A DNA stretch of 64,000 nucleotides, taken from Phoronis australis (taxonomy: Eukaryota > Phoronida > Phoronidae). Both the position numbers and the translations under genes were made by a program. The stretch is from assembly GCA_002633005.1 (NCBI GenBank), contig NMRA01000292.1:56437-120436 (forward strand), given 5' to 3'. The notes below the pieces were generated by a model. That model had not been told where the DNA came from. It saw nothing but the letters and a program-made list of their open reading frames with translations, and ran no database searches. Below, in pieces: positions 1 to 19,328 of the stretch (its first letter is position 1; every line of letters starts with the position of its first letter).

Positions 1-168
1 ATTTTGAAGTTAATCGATGACCCGTTACAATAATTTGTTACTGGTATCATAATTCACATTGCTAAACCGCGGTCTCTGAGGCCGTCGTTGCACTCAATGT
101 TATCATCGATCTTAATCTAAAAGGTCGGGAATTCGCGTTTCCTATTAGCACAGGGCGGTAATCACCAA

Positions 169-335
169 TCGTCAAAAGTAGGGGATGGGCGCTTAACCGA
201 GAGGTGGGCGCTTAATTGGAAATCTTCAAAAATAGCAGGGGGGCGGTTAACCGAGCAGTGGGCGGTTAAATCGAAAATCCACCTAAAGTAGGGGTGGGCG
301 GTTAACTGAGCATGGGCGTTAACCCGAACGATTAC
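169..335. repeat. Short G-rich tandem repeat
   Basis: About three diverged units of roughly 55 bp, each carrying two copies of a GGGCG-N-TTAA core, giving at least six cores. The remainder of 1-991 is AT-rich and shows no recognisable coding exon. It lies downstream of METTL3 exon 2 on the minus strand, so it is probably METTL3 intron. Confidence 0.6.
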
Positions 336-991
336 GGTACATTGTGATTTCCACTAAACTGAAATTTTTGCAATCCGTTATTGGTGACAGTGACATAATA
401 ACAACATTGCAAGCAATCGGAGTATGTAAATTGAGTATGAGACCAGTATTGTTTACTTTGTTTATTTTCTTACTACCCTGAGCTTGGAACAATTATTGTA
501 CAACCTCAAACCTGATGTGAGACATCACTGCCATCTATTGCAGAGAATATCTATTAAGGTCAGAATGTTGCACTCAGCACAACAGGTCTAAATTTAAGTT
601 AGGAAGATAGTAATCACAGGCAGTCATAAGTCCTACTTTCAGTTGAGAAAAATGTGTGAGAGTAAAGTACCTTTATTCAGGATTAAACCTGTTCAACATA
701 ACAGTACTGTTCAACTAGGCCCGGATAAGAAAGAGAAAATATTGGAAATCTGACTAACAAAACGGTAACCAAAAAAATAAAATATAACAATAAAAGGTTA
801 ACACTAAAACACGAAGAAAGGAGTTAGAGACTATACAAATAAATATTACACATGTACCTAGATTTAAAAATACCTGTGGGACATCAGACTCGAGATAGTT
901 CAACAGCATGGTACCAGAGTAGAAGAATACATGTTTGCCAAAATTAGTCCTTAAAAGCCCTACAGAACATATAGCAAGAAGTGACATACAC

Positions 992-2609
992 AATCAATGT
1001 CTGAGCGGCAAACTTCTCCAGTAGTTCCTCCACATCCGCCAGCGGTACGTCCACATTCAACAGCTTACTGACACTCTTAACCAAAACACTGACGTCGAGA
1101 GGCAGATCAAGACCCAGGTCCATCAGACAAGATAAGAGTTTCTTTTCAAAATCTCGACCAAGGTGAACTGCCTTATTAACAATGACAACAGAGGACGCTT
1201 CAGTAGGAGGAGAGGTACCACTGGTAGGTTGGACAGCTGAAGAGGCATTTGTTTCTGGAACCAAACATTTCACAAGCTGCAAGCTGAGTATGCATTTAGG
1301 GATACCGTTACTATTAATACCACTACAGAAATCAGGTGAAACAGCTATTAAATCTTGAAACATATCAAGTCATTGCATAATAATTATTTCAGGCAGTGAT
1401 AAGCTCTGCATGGTATGTTCCAGAGTGAAAACCATTTTTAAAGTACTTTTGAGAAATAAAGGTGAACCATTTACAGTGGTGTTTTGACAGTCAAAATCGA
1501 TGTTTATCAAAGTTATGACTGCATAACTTTGTTCACAGCTCAGGACATTTCTCCTGGGCACTAGGGAAAGAAATCTAAATTAAGGTTAATTGCATAATGA
1601 GTAATTCAATTAGGCTAAACAAATCTGCGATAGAAGATTAATTGACTACCCCAATGAACAGAGCTCAGGTACTCGATAAAATGGTTCAGTACTTTGAGCC
1701 ATTTTGTGTGCACCCATGAACATGATTTGTCAAAAGCAACCCAGCCGAACAATATGCTGTCCAATGGCTTTTACAACTGAAAAGGTTCGCAGTGTCTTTT
1801 TCCATTTAGTTTTGGTTTTTGGCTCACAATTTCATTTTGTTTTTTCAACTTCAATCAAAATACAATTAAAAAATTTCTAAAATGCAAGTGAAATTTGCTA
1901 CATGATCTCCTACAATTTCACAAGAACCTATCAGTAAGTCAGTTCTTCTACAGCAAATCAATCGAAGTACAGTCCTTTGAATGCCTTCAATTTTGTCTAT
2001 GTTCTTCATCTTGATCCAATCATTATCAGAATCTTCCAATAATAATGTTACTTCATACATTTACCATGCATGTTCATCCAAAATGACCTCAATCACACTG
2101 TTCGACTCAAAACAGTGACTAGTTCCGAAGCAGTACTTCAATTAAAATAAAAGTCAGTCAGCTTCTGGTTTCTCGTTTTTGGGAGACTTAATTCCCAACT
2201 GTACTTTGCAAGGTTTAAGGATGGTAACAGTAATGGTAGGACTCACAATTGATTTAGGCCAGAGCAGAAGCATGAACTTTAAAATTAGCGCGTAAGTACA
2301 TAACGACACATCTATCCAACATTTCGGTTTATTACTCTAAACCATTCTCGAGGAAACAGTTTACAGACTCAAAACAGGCGACACAGGTAGAGAAGAGACT
2401 GTACAGGCACACATCAAAATGGTAGTGTTCAAAAGCATGTTTCCAAAAGGAGACACCAGCCTATTCTTACCGGTACCAGGCCCAGCACAAGCTTCACCCG
2501 TGATGTCAGCCACCAAACCTGCTCTTTCTTTCCTGCGCTTCAGTAACTTCTCTCGCATAGAACCTCGCTTAGTTTTGAGTGACTGGATTTCATTCCAAGT
2601 ATCTGACAT
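992..2609 (-). CDS. METTL3: METTL3, N-terminal two coding exons (partial)
   Basis: METTL3 is the catalytic subunit of the nuclear m6A mRNA methyltransferase (METTL3-METTL14-WTAP). Only the N-terminal part is here. Exon 1 (2609..2471) starts MSDTWNEIQSLKTKR, matching the conserved start of the leader helix that binds WTAP, continues with a basic REKLLKRRKER stretch, and ends at a GTAAGA donor in phase 1. Exon 2 (about 1254..992) enters in phase 1 after TTCCAG. It encodes a Ser/Thr/Pro-rich linker and then FEKKLLSCLMDLGLDLP and VEELLEKFAAQ, which match the family's EKKLLHHLSDLALTLP and LLQKFAAQ segments. The exon 2 donor (ATT|GTGTAT) is less certain. The CCCH zinc fingers and the DPPW methyltransferase domain lie off the left edge. 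Nothing recognisable is seen in the intron 1255-2470. The gene is divergent from PDCD6. Confidence 0.9.
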
Positions 2610-3546
2610 CGTTGGGACTTGTTTTGTGTAAGATCTTCCTTTACATCGGTCTTTCACTTTCCAACTATTCCTGCAGAACAAAAACATGTTATGCTCAATA
2701 ATAAGGATGTGTACTTACAAAGCCGTCTTGGAACACAACTGTATTACATCTTGACTGTATAATAAGACTAATGCAATCAAATTTTATGACGTTTTTCACC
2801 ATTTCTAAATGATGACACATTCTTCCAATACAAACCCGACCTGGTCTCGATTGTTCCATAGTCAAAACACTTAGGTGCGATTTTTGGGGCACTCAGAAAA
2901 GGTCATTATTGCTTATGACATTTAAAGTTCTACATGGCACGCCTGTCATCAGGTGTGTTATTCTATTCACTGCGCATGGTCTCGAGCAATAATGAACTGT
3001 CAGTTCTTTGCACAATACACATCTGATTAATAGCAAGGAAAAAGTTGAGTGGTGTGTGGTTTAAATGGAAAGTTAGTTCCTTTGACGGAATGTAGGTTTA
3101 CTGGTGGTTTAAGGCTATCATTTTGGAACATTTGGAATTAAGCTGTGCATTTTTCTGAAATGTTGATAAATAATTTAAGGATCAAATTTTTGATAGTGCA
3201 GCTGATGAAAGGCGATGTCAAAATGGCATTAAAAATCAGAGCTATTGCCCTCTTTGTCAGTCACGTGTTAACCATTGACAATTAGAGCAGCTTAGGTCGT
3301 CGAGATCAAAATTCTATATCTCACCACTCCTTTTCAAAGAGGGCACCACCTGCAATGAAATAATTGTTGTGTTTTTGCAAAAAAAAACATGTTACAACAT
3401 TAGTTTAGACGAAGTCGACAGCATGTCTACTACAATTGTGCACATGTACAACAGAAGCAAAGCTGAACAACTTGAAGGCAATACCTCCAACAATTCATGG
3501 GCCATGGGAGCTAGGCGCAGCACTGAAATAAATGGGTGGCTACAGC

Positions 3547-3643
3547 CACAGGCGTCCTCAGCTTCTGATCGTCCCCAATACACTATATATAGTAGTATTA
3601 TGTATAGTGTATTGGGGACGATCAGAAGTTGAGGACGCCTGTG
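3547..3643. mobile_element. hAT-like palindromic MITE, copy 1
   Basis: A 97-bp near-perfect palindrome whose arms begin CACAGGCGTCCTCAGCTTCT and meet at a short AT-rich centre. It is flanked by the 8-bp direct repeat GCTACAGC (3539-3546 and 3644-3651). An 8-bp target duplication is typical of the hAT superfamily. It is an internally deleted form of the 406-bp element at 6483. Confidence 0.8.
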
Positions 3644-4413
3644 GCTACAGCCACTANAAACCCGACCTGGTCTCGATTGTTCCATAGTCAAAACACTTAG
3701 GTGCGATTTTTGGGGCACTCAGAAAAGGTCATTATTGCTTATGACATTTAAAGTTCTACATGGCACGCCTGTCATCAGGTGTGTTATTTCATTCACTGCG
3801 CATGGTCTCAAGCAATAATGAACTGTCAGTTCTTTGCACAATACACATCTGATTAAAAGCAAGGAAAAAGTTGAGTGGTGTGTAGTGTGTGGTTTAAATG
3901 GAAAGTTAGTTCCTTTGACGGAATGTAGGTTTAGTGGTGGTTTAAGGCTATCATTTTGGAACATTTGGAAGCTGTGCATTTTTCTGGAATGTTGATAAAT
4001 AATTTAAGGATCAGATTTTTGATAGTGCAGCTGATGAAAGGCGAAGTCAAAATGGCATTAAAAATCAGAGCTATTGCCCTCTTTGTCAGTCACGTGTTAA
4101 CCATAGACAATTAGAGCAGCTTAGGTTGTCGAGATCAAAATTCTATATCTCACCACTCCTTTTCAAAGAGGGCACCACCTGCAATGAAATAATTGTTGTT
4201 TTTTGCAAAAAAAACATCTTACAACATTAGTTTAGACAAAGTCGACAGCATATCTACTACAAAATTACAAAACGCTGGCGTAGTACGAATCAGGAATGAG
4301 TGCACATATACAACAGAAGCAAAGCTGAACAACTTGAACTGAAGGCAATACCTCCAACAATTCATGGGCCATGGGAGCTAGGCGCAGCACTGAAACAAAT
4401 GGGTGGCTACAGC

Positions 4414-4510
4414 CACAGGCGTCCTCAGCTTCTGATCGTCCCCAATACACTATATATAGTAGTATTATGTATAGTGTATTGGGGACGATCAGAAGTTGAG
4501 GACGCCTGTG
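4414..4510. mobile_element. hAT-like palindromic MITE, copy 2 (allelic copy of copy 1)
   Basis: The same 97-bp palindrome, flanked by GCTACAGC (4406-4413) and GCTACGGC (4511-4518). It lies in the duplicated segment, so it is probably the same insertion on the other haplotype. Confidence 0.75.
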
Positions 4511-4741
4511 GCTACGGCCACTACACCACTAGTCCTACAATCAGATGGTTAAGACAGCAAGAGAAGTCACAAGTACCGGTTTTGACAACAAAGATGGTTG
4601 AAAAAGCAACTTTTTCGAGCCTTTCGAGTGGAGTATTGTTCACTTGATAAATCTATCACTTTTCCAAGAGGTAACGGATCATAATCTTTACAAACCCTTC
4701 TGTGAAACTTAAGGTAACCCTTCTAGTCTTGACCTATTGTG

Positions 4742-5042
4742 CGTGAACTTGGAATCCTGCTTAATCTCCTTTAGGCCTACCGCAACTTGTGTCGCTGAAC
4801 CGGAGGAATATATGAATGGCTAAATCGATTAGTGTTTGGTGAAACTGATCGCCCGTAGTTGAAAAGGTTGGGTAAAATTGACATTATTGTATTCAAATGT
4901 AACGTGATTTAGTGCAAAGCAAATTTTTATGAACATGAACATGATTATTTGAGTGAACTTGTCAAGTTGCCTCGCGTATTCTGAGTTCACGCAACACTCA
5001 CTTCCGCTTAATCTTGAGATTACGCAGGATTCCAAGTTCACG
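4742..5042. mobile_element. Inverted-repeat MITE just upstream of PDCD6 (family A)
   Basis: The left arm starts CGTGAACTTGGAATCCTGCT and the right arm ends with its inverse, near CAGGATTCCAAGTTCACG. The interior is AT-rich. A related element in inverted internal orientation lies at 12987-13400. The right end is only 63 bp from the PDCD6 start codon, so the element probably overlaps the promoter or 5' UTR. Confidence 0.65.
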
Positions 5043-5105
5043 TATAGCATCCCGGCTTCTGCTTGATTCAGGGGAGGACTCCAGGGGGCGCTGCAGAGTT
5101 GCAAA

Positions 5106-13650
<8,545 letters not shown>

Positions 13651-14250
13651 AGACGAGCGCAGAAGATACTACCGAGTTGAGGATACTATACTCTTACAGT
13701 AGATTCACCGCAGCTGCCTCCGCGTTCTCTGTTGATGAATGGCAATACTGTATTTTCACAGTTGTGACACATCTGTCCCAGGATGCTTTGACGGGAATTT
13801 AGAATATCATTTTTATCATCGGGATGTAATGCTTTTGTATTTTTCTTTTATGTAGCAATAACAGGAGATATAATTTAAGTTAAATTACCACTTTGTGAAA
13901 TAGTCGTTTGTTGTATATTCGATGCTCATCGGAAATGTCTTTGTTAAAATACCATAAGTCAGATTCAATGGCGCTTAGGAATTCTATCTGAACGGCCGAT
14001 TGCATGAACTTGACAGTGCCACAGAACTTTGTCTTAAGTTAAGCAAAAGTTCAACAAATGTGCGTTCTCCCTATATGGTTTTAATGTAGTCTTTGTTTTG
14101 AAGTCAATACGTAAATAAAACAACAAAAATGGATCGCTGAAATTTTCGTATATAATAACATCCTTCGTCAACAGAAACAGAAAAAAATGTTTATCCACGA
14201 GGGTTAATGTGGTTAAGGTGTTACCATACCATTTAGAAGTTGACTGGTAT

Positions 14251-14280
14251 GTATATATATATATATATATGTGTGTGTGG
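14251..14280 (+). repeat. TA/TG microsatellite
   Basis: A (TA)n run changes into (TG)n within the likely PDCD6 3' UTR or flank. Confidence 0.8.
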
Positions 14281-14444
14281 GTATATAAGAAGCAGTCGGA
14301 GAATATTGTGAAGTTCAAACAAAATTGAGATAACTGACTATACGTGGATTGTTGCCTGCAGCTGAGCATTAACATGTTAGAATAACATTTAATTGTAACT
14401 TCTCTTCTTCATGTGTTTATTTTAAATTAATGTACAGTATATGA

Positions 14445-14450
14445 AATAAA
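14445..14450 (+). promoter_or_regulatory. Candidate PDCD6 polyadenylation signal
   Basis: AATAAA about 800 bp after the PDCD6 stop codon. An earlier AATAAA occurs near 14114, so the site actually used is uncertain. Confidence 0.4.
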
Positions 14451-15745
14451 ATTTTGAACGACAACACATTTCTTTATTTCACTGTCATCGAAACTTGCAG
14501 CATATTTGTTCTTGGGGCATTGTAGTGCTCAGCTCTGTTTCGATTCCTTTCAGTTAGTTGTGAATATTTTCATTTCCCTCAGCTGTTACATGTATCTATC
14601 ACTCTACTGGGAAACAATCCTAGAGGGGAATGAAAAATAAAACTGTTTTAAATCATCTTAATAAGATTAAGTTGATGCAAATCCATGTGATCAGGTTGGC
14701 AAACGCAATTTTGCCTTTAGGTAAGCATAGAGTGGTCCCCAATTCACTGAATTTACCGTTGGTATAATTTGGATGGACTTCAGTATTACAAATCCTAGGT
14801 TCTTGGATTCGATTGATCCCCATGCTTGCAGTGTCTTTTCAGAAAATCCAGTGTTTGCATTACGTACTTCTGGTTTAGCTCATTTTACAACTGGGCGCGC
14901 GAAATTGAAGTGAGTTTTCCTTATATTCGGTTTCAAAAACAAATAAGAAATTCGTTTTTAACCAGCTATTTCGCATACCAGGACGTGAAATGAAAATGGT
15001 TTCCATTCCAAACAAACACAGGACGCCATTCGTGGCATCGGAAAGTATCGCCGTCAAAATACATTTTCAGGGTTCACTAATCCTTCCGAAATATGATTGG
15101 TACCTTGATTTCTTTTGGTGATACAAATCAGCGCTCCTAAAACAAGGATTTTTTATTTTTTGGTTGAATTGCTAATTAGTATATATATAACAATTGTTAT
15201 TAAGACTAAAAACTGACACCTGTTTGATTGAAGCTCGGATTCAAGTAGCGAGTCTTGAGCCTCGCGTGCGGATAACCCCTTCGGGAGTGTGCATTTAAGT
15301 GTCAAGGTCTGAAGATACAAATATTACTACACAATAAATACAGTTGACCATATTCGTTTTCAATGTGGGCATGTTAGTAAAATGCAGAAAAAGGTATGTA
15401 GTAAACAAAATTCCCAACAAAGTGGGACCATTGCTCAACAATCCACGACACATGTACATTTCGTACGCACAGATCGAAGTAGGAAGTTCATGACATATTG
15501 TAACGCATTCCCCACGATACTAATAGCATCATGCTCAATTTCTACAAACACAGTAAGGGAATATGGAAGTCAGCGAAAATTTGTGTTCTGCGTACATCAG
15601 ATCATTGGATCTCCAGTTTTAAGGGAACTGCCTTATATGTTTTAAAATTATTTTACTGTAATGTTTAAAATCACCACAAACACACCGTAGTTTAACATAG
15701 ACCTCATGAAACAACACACTTAGATATAGATTATTGCATGGCGAA

Positions 15746-15867
15746 GTCGTTATCCCCATATTCTAAAGCCCTCGTGGATTTTGAAGTATTATCACCCGAG
15801 GGGCGTTAGCCCCAAGGGTGATAATTCTCCAAAATCCACGAGGGCTCTAGAAAAAGGGAATAACGAC
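15746..15867. mobile_element. Hairpin MITE
   Basis: A 122-bp imperfect palindrome: GTCGTTATCCCCATATTCTA at the left pairs with TAGAAAAAGGGAATAACGAC at the right, and GCCCTCGTGGATTTTG pairs with CAAAATCCACGAGGGC. The loop region is around GGGGCGTTAGCCCC. The structure is typical of a short non-autonomous DNA transposon. Confidence 0.7.
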
Positions 15868-17713
15868 TGAGAACATGTAATATATACGTAAAACCGTAAC
15901 ACAGAGTTGTGTTTGAAAGAGGTTTTCATACATTAATATACAGCTACATTGGAACTTCTATAAACAACACATAGTGACTAAATTAGATGTCAATAACTTT
16001 TAAAACATCGCTTATGATCCAGGGCACGCCGAACTACTTTACTCGAGGAGTAACACACTAACCGGGCGACTGATATTCGCGGAAATGCGACAATTTCGAT
16101 AGTTGGATTGTTGTTGTAGTTGTAAAGGAAAGCACGCACGAGAACACAAGATAGATAGCTTTGTAGTGAACGAGGTAGTGCAAACAGTGGATGAGGTTGG
16201 TCGGTGGCGAGAGCTATGATTTCATTTTTATGACTGAGGAAAAGCTAGCTAGAATAGTTATGTAGTTACTGCAACCAAAATTCGTCCAGCCTGAGATCGA
16301 TCCAAATCCTCAGTTTGGCTATCACCATATTTGCACTTATGTATATATTTTATGATTTGAGTTCTAATAAAGACTGAAATTGAACTAATGACGCGAGTAG
16401 TAGTGTTTGCTGTGACCGCATTTTGGTGTAGCTGTAATCTGGAAAAGTCGGGGATGGGTAACTGATTTCTAAATTGTTTTGATACTTCGTTTAAAACCCG
16501 GCAAAATAAACCCTAACTCAGTGGTAAGAAAAAAAAAACAGACAGGAATATTAAAAATAAAGTAATGAAAACAGGTATGAAATATATTTAAAACCAACGT
16601 TGGGATCGAAGAGGTCCTTTGTCAAGATCAACGCAAATTAACTTTTTAGTCTTTTTGCAATATTTAAAATGTACCTAGTTAAATTACTCTCCACATTGCA
16701 GGCTTTACTTTGTGCAAATGTCAAAGAAAACCAATTTGGGTGTAATAACAACCACCATTGTTAAGAAAGTAATGCTAGCTATTACCTTCGACTTCATTAG
16801 CTCAGATCTACATCAATGCAAAGGGCGTGTTGAATAGCCATTGTAAAAGTTGTCTGGGGCTTAGGGAACCGGAGCGGTAACCAATGTAAGCGAGAAATTC
16901 TCCACATGCTGACCTTGACCCGGAAACTCGGTTCCCTTGATCCGATAGGGAAACTAGTCACAAGCTCGTTGCATAGAGACCGGTAGAAAGGCGCAATGGC
17001 TTAAATGTGGCTCTATGAAGGATGTATGCTTTTTCTTGTGACTCAAGGTTTTTGTGGCAGACATTTTTTGTTTTGCGATGTACCTGTACTAAATCGTGAA
17101 TAGAAATTGCAGGTTAACATGGTAAAGCTACACAAGTAGCATGTGTAACAATAACTACTAGCATTATCACCTACTTTTTGCCGCAAATCAGTTCTAGTTT
17201 TGGTCTGTTTTGCAGAACCAATGCGTGAACCTAACTCATTGGACTCAGTAAGGACGGCACCGCTGTCTCCAAATTTGTTTGTCAACTAATAGATGCGTTT
17301 CTCGTTCCCAGAGCACATTCGTTCCCGAAATGTCTTTAAACTCAAGACCAGTCTGTGTAATAACTGACCAATATTCATGGCTTTACAACTCTTTCTCTCA
17401 TTTAAGAGAAGCAAGCAATTTTCCAAAAAAATAATTCCAAGTGCGTTTTAGAACATATTTGAATACTACGATACATTTAGAAATAATTTTGGACGGAACA
17501 GTCACGACTTACGACTATTACCTCTTAATCAGAATGGCTGATATGAGGCAAATGTGAAAGACTCGTGCTTTGCCTTGTGAGAGAAGAATCGAGGAAGTGA
17601 CGAGCAGTTGAGTTTTAAAACTAAACGAAATATGCTTTGACATCAGCAGACATTCAAAATCTTTACAAACAAACCGTAAAAATACCTGGTGAGCGTTCCA
17701 GGCTTCTTTAATT

Positions 17714-19132
17714 CACGGGTGAGAAACAACATGACCGCCGGTCCTCTAAACAGGACCTCCGGGGATCAAAGGGGACCGCCGCACCAGAAAATGGGACTGA
17801 CGCACCCAAAAACATGACCGCCCCACCACAAAACAGGACCGCCGGGGACTAAAACCGCAACAACTAACAGGCTAAGATTTATTACCGTTAGGCCTACACA
17901 GATCATACAATGGGGCTATATACGTATGCATATGCAGGTCTTGTGCCGATTAATCCACCGAAATCTTTTGTGAGCAACAAAGGACACTTCGCTTTGTAAT
18001 ACGCGGCGCTTTTGAGTTTTACTCATCACCAGGCTCCCGGCTGCGGTATGTGACTTATAAACAGTTGAAAGGTCAACATTTAATAAATCTAACACAAAAC
18101 AACCTCGTTGTACGCTTTTGAGCTAAATAATTATAATTTTATCCACTGCATAAGTTTTAGAACAAAATGAAAATCATTTTCTCCAATTTGACGTTTAAAG
18201 TTAGTCAAGTAAAAAAACGGACGTTCTGGTTCTCGGGTGAAGCATCATCATACTAGCTGCCTTTGTGCGGCAAAGCTGTACATTAAATGTACAGCTTTGC
18301 GCCGATGTGGGTAAAAAACTGAACATGTAAAATCTTTACCCGGCGAATTTTTTTTAACGACACTCTTCCTTGAGTAAACTAAATTATTTCATCGGCGCTC
18401 GAGAGAAATTGTCGTTCTGTCGTTATTCTGCGTTCTCTTAAGTCGGCTTACATTGGCCGGTTCCTTTTCCCCCGATTCTTCAGTCAACTGTCCTTCTACA
18501 AGGTTGCGTACCTGGCACAACAAATTATCGAAACTGGTTTCATTTCGTTATAAGTTTTCAGTACTTTAATACCAGCAAACCGAATTTCATAACAAACCTT
18601 GTTGCCGCCAAGTTGTCATCATCTTTCGAAAGATGTCTCAAAATTTTTCTGAGGAAATGGCGCGTGCACATGTCACTTATTATTACAACAGTTCATTAGA
18701 TTGTTTTTCACTCAAGCGGTTGCAAACTGCAAGGTGAGTGTTGGTTGACGCCTAGATTTTGCATGCGCCTGCATCGGTCGCGCGCTCTACTACATGTTGA
18801 TGTAAGTTCCACGACGAGGTGACGAGCAGAACTACCCGGGCTGTGGGCAATGTCGGGGATGTAACGGAGCTCAACAACGCAAGGCTGTCAAGCTTTATTT
18901 TGGCGATAGTCTTTACACAGCTATCTGACCGGTTACGTCATAACCCGCAGTATCACACAAAGGCCTTAACTACTCAGTCCCCGGCGGTCCTGTTTTGTGG
19001 TGGGGCGGTCATGTTTTTAGGTGCGTCAGTCCTGTTTTGTGGTGGGACGGTCATGTTTTTAGGTGCGTCAGTCCTGTTTGGGTGAGTCGGTCCGATTTAG
19101 AGGATCGGCGGTCATGTTGTTTCTCACCCGTG
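17714..19132. mobile_element. 1.4-kb inverted-repeat element with repeat-rich ends
   Basis: The termini CACGGGTGAGAAACAACATG and its inverse are flanked by the 5-bp repeat TAATT (17709-17713 and 19133-19137). Each end carries inverted copies of a 'GGACCGCC...ACATGACCGCC' module; at the right end a 42-bp unit is tandemly repeated. An internal 31-bp perfect hairpin lies at 18270-18300 (GCAAAGCTGTACATT and its inverse). No transposase ORF is recognised, so it is probably non-autonomous. It ends about 200 bp beyond the stop codon of the ROCO-protease gene and contains an AATAAA on that gene's strand (18899-18894). Confidence 0.75.
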
Positions 19133-19328
19133 TAATTGGAACAATACAAGTTCCATGTTGGGATTAATGAATGGAACCTGGATGTACACCTGCATGTAAC
19201 GGTTCCTAGATATACATTATACGCTTTGGCAAGCTTCTCTAAATCAGCCGGGAGAATAGGTGCATTAACGCGGACATTATCGTTCTTGCAGCCGACAAAT
19301 GCATGCATTCTTATTCTTCAAGCCATGT

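Larger units (their letters stand above)
2832..4529. repeat. Near-identical direct duplication across a single N (probably two alleles)
   Basis: The sequence 2832..3656 is repeated as 3658..about 4529 with a few percent divergence and small indels: an extra TGTAG, a 3-bp deletion, and a divergent patch near 4265-4300. The second copy begins immediately after a lone N at 3657. This is the pattern left when two haplotype contigs are abutted instead of merged. Each copy includes the short hAT-type MITE. If artefactual, the true METTL3-PDCD6 spacing is about 0.8 kb shorter. Confidence 0.8.
13651..17708. other. Gene-poor interval downstream of PDCD6
   Basis: It begins with the probable PDCD6 3' UTR. 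Beyond that, only the hairpin MITE at 15746 and low-complexity AT-rich DNA are seen. The short open frames have no recognisable domain and no supporting splice structure. Confidence 0.6.

Noticed and set aside
754-993. A METTL3 exon 3 at about 865-943
   Set aside because: The open frame ends at a possible donor, but its sequence does not match METTL3, and the phase from exon 2 gives an early stop.
3541-3654. Palindromic blocks as CRISPR repeats or a replication origin
   Set aside because: They are transposon termini with target-site duplications; there are no spacers or array structure and the genome is eukaryotic.
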